A DNA stretch of 7,163 nucleotides from JBHIBA01 sp046758845 (GTDB lineage: Bacteria > UBA8248 > JACPRG01 > G963555815). Shown here piece after piece: positions 5,930 through 7,163 of this stretch (the first letter of the stretch is position 1; each line of letters starts with the position of its first letter). Where the stretch lies: positions 1-7,163 of the forward strand of contig JBHIBA010000242.1 in NCBI GenBank assembly GCA_046758845.1. Reading direction: 5' to 3'. The notes beneath the pieces are model-generated. The model saw nothing but the letters and a program-made list of their open reading frames with translations. It had not been told where the DNA came from and ran no database searches. The translations under genes were made by a program, and so were the position numbers.

Positions 5930-7163
5930 ATGGTTCAATTCTCAGTGATTGGAAAGCCTCTCCCTTTGATGGATTCAAAAGAGAAGGTGACCGGAGCTGC
6001 AAATTTCGTCGCTGATCTTAAGATCCCCCGTATTCGCGAAGCTGCTCTTCTTCGAAGCCCCTTGGCTCATGCTGGGATATTGAACATCGAGAAATCAAGG
6101 GCGGAGAGACTTCCCGGCGTTAGAGCGGTCCTGACAGGAGAGGACACTCCGAAAAATCTCTGGGGCCAGACTATCCAGGAACATTACCTCCTGGCTGTGG
6201 GAAAGGTCCGATTCATTGGAGAGGAAGTGGCAGCGGTGGTGGCCAGGAATGCCAGTACCGCCCAAGAGGCCCTGGAGTTGATCAAAGTTGATTATGAGCC
6301 GCTTCCGGCCCTCTTAGAACCCGAGGACGCCATGAGGCCGGATGCGCCGCAGATTCACGAAGGAAGGAGCAACGTCGCTCTTGACGTTGATATAACTCGC
6401 GGGGATGTTGAAGCCGGGTTTAGAGCCGCACACTTGATTCACGAGGACACCTATCAAACCCCCTACCAATATCAGGCGTACATGGAGCCCACCGGGACGG
6501 TGGCGACCTGCGATGTCTCCGGGAAGGTGACGGCCTGGTCCTCCACGCAGGTCACCTTCTTCACGAGGGATGCTATCGCCTCGGCCTTGGGGCTTCCTCC
6601 TTCCAAGGTCCGCGTCATCCAGCCCTTTGTCGGAGGGGGGTTTGGCGGCAAACTGGCCGAAGACCCCAACGCGCCTATCACGGCCTTCCTGGCCTGGAAG
6701 ACCGGAGAATCCGTCCGGCTCCAAAACACTCGCACTGAGGATTTTGCGGCGGGCCGGCCGAGGACGCGGCAGAAGATCGCGCTGAAGATGGGCCTCTCTG
6801 AGGACGGAAAGATCGTTGCGAAAGATACGCGGATCATTGTCGATAATGGAGCCTACACGGGGATCACGAATAGCATCACCAAGACCTCGGCCCGCCGGAT
6901 GGATTCCCTCTATCGGCAGACCAACGTCCGAACCAGGGCCTACCTCGTCTACACAAACAAGGTCCCGACGGGGGCCTTCCGTGGTTTTGGGAATCCGCAG
7001 ATGGCCTTTGCGTTGGAGTCCCACCTCGATGCCATGGCCCATCTCATCGGCATGGATCCCAAGGAGTTGCGTATTCGGAACGCCATCCAGGAAGGGGACA
7101 CGTCGATCCACGGGTGGAAAATGGGAAGTTGTGGGCTGAGGGAGTGCATCCAGAAAGCGACCG
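5930..7163 (+). CDS. Second molybdenum hydroxylase large subunit (xanthine dehydrogenase family), 3' end off-window
   Basis: An uninterrupted frame runs from the ATG at 5930 to the last base, giving 411 codons; family proteins have about 750-780, so the C-terminal half with the catalytic Glu is not seen. It starts MVQFSVIGKPLPLMDSKEKV and contains LRSPLAHA, GEEVAAVVA, YMEPTGTVA, VGGGFGGK (GGGFGGK at 235-241) and GAFRGFGNPQ (Arg351, Phe353), then IHGWKM. Motifs fall at the same residue numbers as in the preceding gene, so the two align with no net gaps. By hand count 27 of the first 60 residues are identical, with visibly higher identity around residues 330-405. Leu242 replaces the purine-binding Glu of xanthine dehydrogenase. 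The first part is much less GC-rich than the upstream copy (about 50% over 5941-6060 against 67% over 3461-3580), so this is an old or separately acquired paralogue, not a fresh duplication. 2Fe-2S and FAD partner genes may follow downstream. Confidence 0.92.
   Translation, partial: MVQFSVIGKPLPLMDSKEKVTGAANFVADLKIPRIREAALLRSPLAHAGILNIEKSRAERLPGVRAVLTGEDTPKNLWGQTIQEHYLLAVGKVRFIGEEVAAVVARNASTAQEALELIKVDYEPLPALLEPEDAMRPDAPQIHEGRSNVALDVDITRGDVEAGFRAAHLIHEDTYQTPYQYQAYMEPTGTVATCDVSGKVTAWSSTQVTFFTRDAIASALGLPPSKVRVIQPFVGGGFGGKLAEDPNAPITAFLAWKTGESVRLQNTRTEDFAAGRPRTRQKIALKMGLSEDGKIVAKDTRIIVDNGAYTGITNSITKTSARRMDSLYRQTNVRTRAYLVYTNKVPTGAFRGFGNPQMAFALESHLDAMAHLIGMDPKELRIRNAIQEGDTSIHGWKMGSCGLRECIQKAT

Noticed and set aside
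6314..7111. Open frame of 265 codons on the minus strand
   Set aside because: It is antisense to the second hydroxylase subunit, whose motifs are conserved residue by residue. A similar antisense frame occurs opposite the first copy, so it is a codon-composition shadow.
1..7163. CRISPR array, tRNA, rRNA or insertion sequence
   Set aside because: No spaced direct repeats, cloverleaf-like sequence, transposase motif or terminal inverted repeats were seen; nearly all bases are in the six genes.

Overview
This is a GC-rich bacterial window in which every supported gene lies on the + strand. It is a molybdenum-enzyme locus: two unrelated kinds of molybdoenzyme flank a small molybdopterin-synthase-like protein. 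High GC, tight gene packing and the families present fit an anaerobic or facultative environmental bacterium, such as a proteobacterium or an uncultivated soil or sediment lineage. The sequence alone does not fix the taxon.

Positions 1-3076 encode a three-subunit complex iron-sulfur molybdoenzyme of the DMSO reductase superfamily. It consists of the C-terminal 472 residues of a bis-MGD catalytic subunit (the start is off-window), a 219-residue four-cluster ferredoxin-type subunit, and a 325-residue NrfD/PsrC-type membrane subunit. The three genes are separated by only 16 and 3 bases and should be co-transcribed. Such complexes pass electrons between a substrate site and the membrane quinone pool. 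The substrate cannot be read from this sequence.

Positions 3087-3385 encode a MoaD/ThiS-like ubiquitin-fold protein. The reading frame breaks near 3299-3310. If one base is restored, the protein is 99 residues and ends in the Gly-Gly tail expected of a MoaD sulfur carrier. This is either a sequencing or assembly error or a true inactivation.

Positions 3434-5764 (complete, 776 residues) and 5930 to the window end (411 residues, 3' end missing) encode two related large subunits of the xanthine dehydrogenase / aldehyde oxidase / 4-hydroxybenzoyl-CoA reductase family. They are aligned without net gaps: both have GGGFGGK at residue 235 and the GAFRGFG arginine at residue 351. They are nevertheless well diverged, and the second begins in clearly less GC-rich DNA. 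No 2Fe-2S or FAD subunit is present between them or elsewhere in the window; these may lie downstream. The purine-binding Glu that follows GGGFGGK in true xanthine dehydrogenases is Ser in one and Leu in the other, so a non-purine substrate is likely, for example an aromatic CoA ester, an aldehyde or an N-heterocycle.

A cautious reading is that the locus serves oxidation or reduction of an organic compound, with MoaD supporting cofactor supply and the membrane complex exchanging electrons with quinones. The most notable points are the paired hydroxylase subunits, a Cys-to-Ser change in one Fe-S cluster motif, and the broken moaD-like frame.
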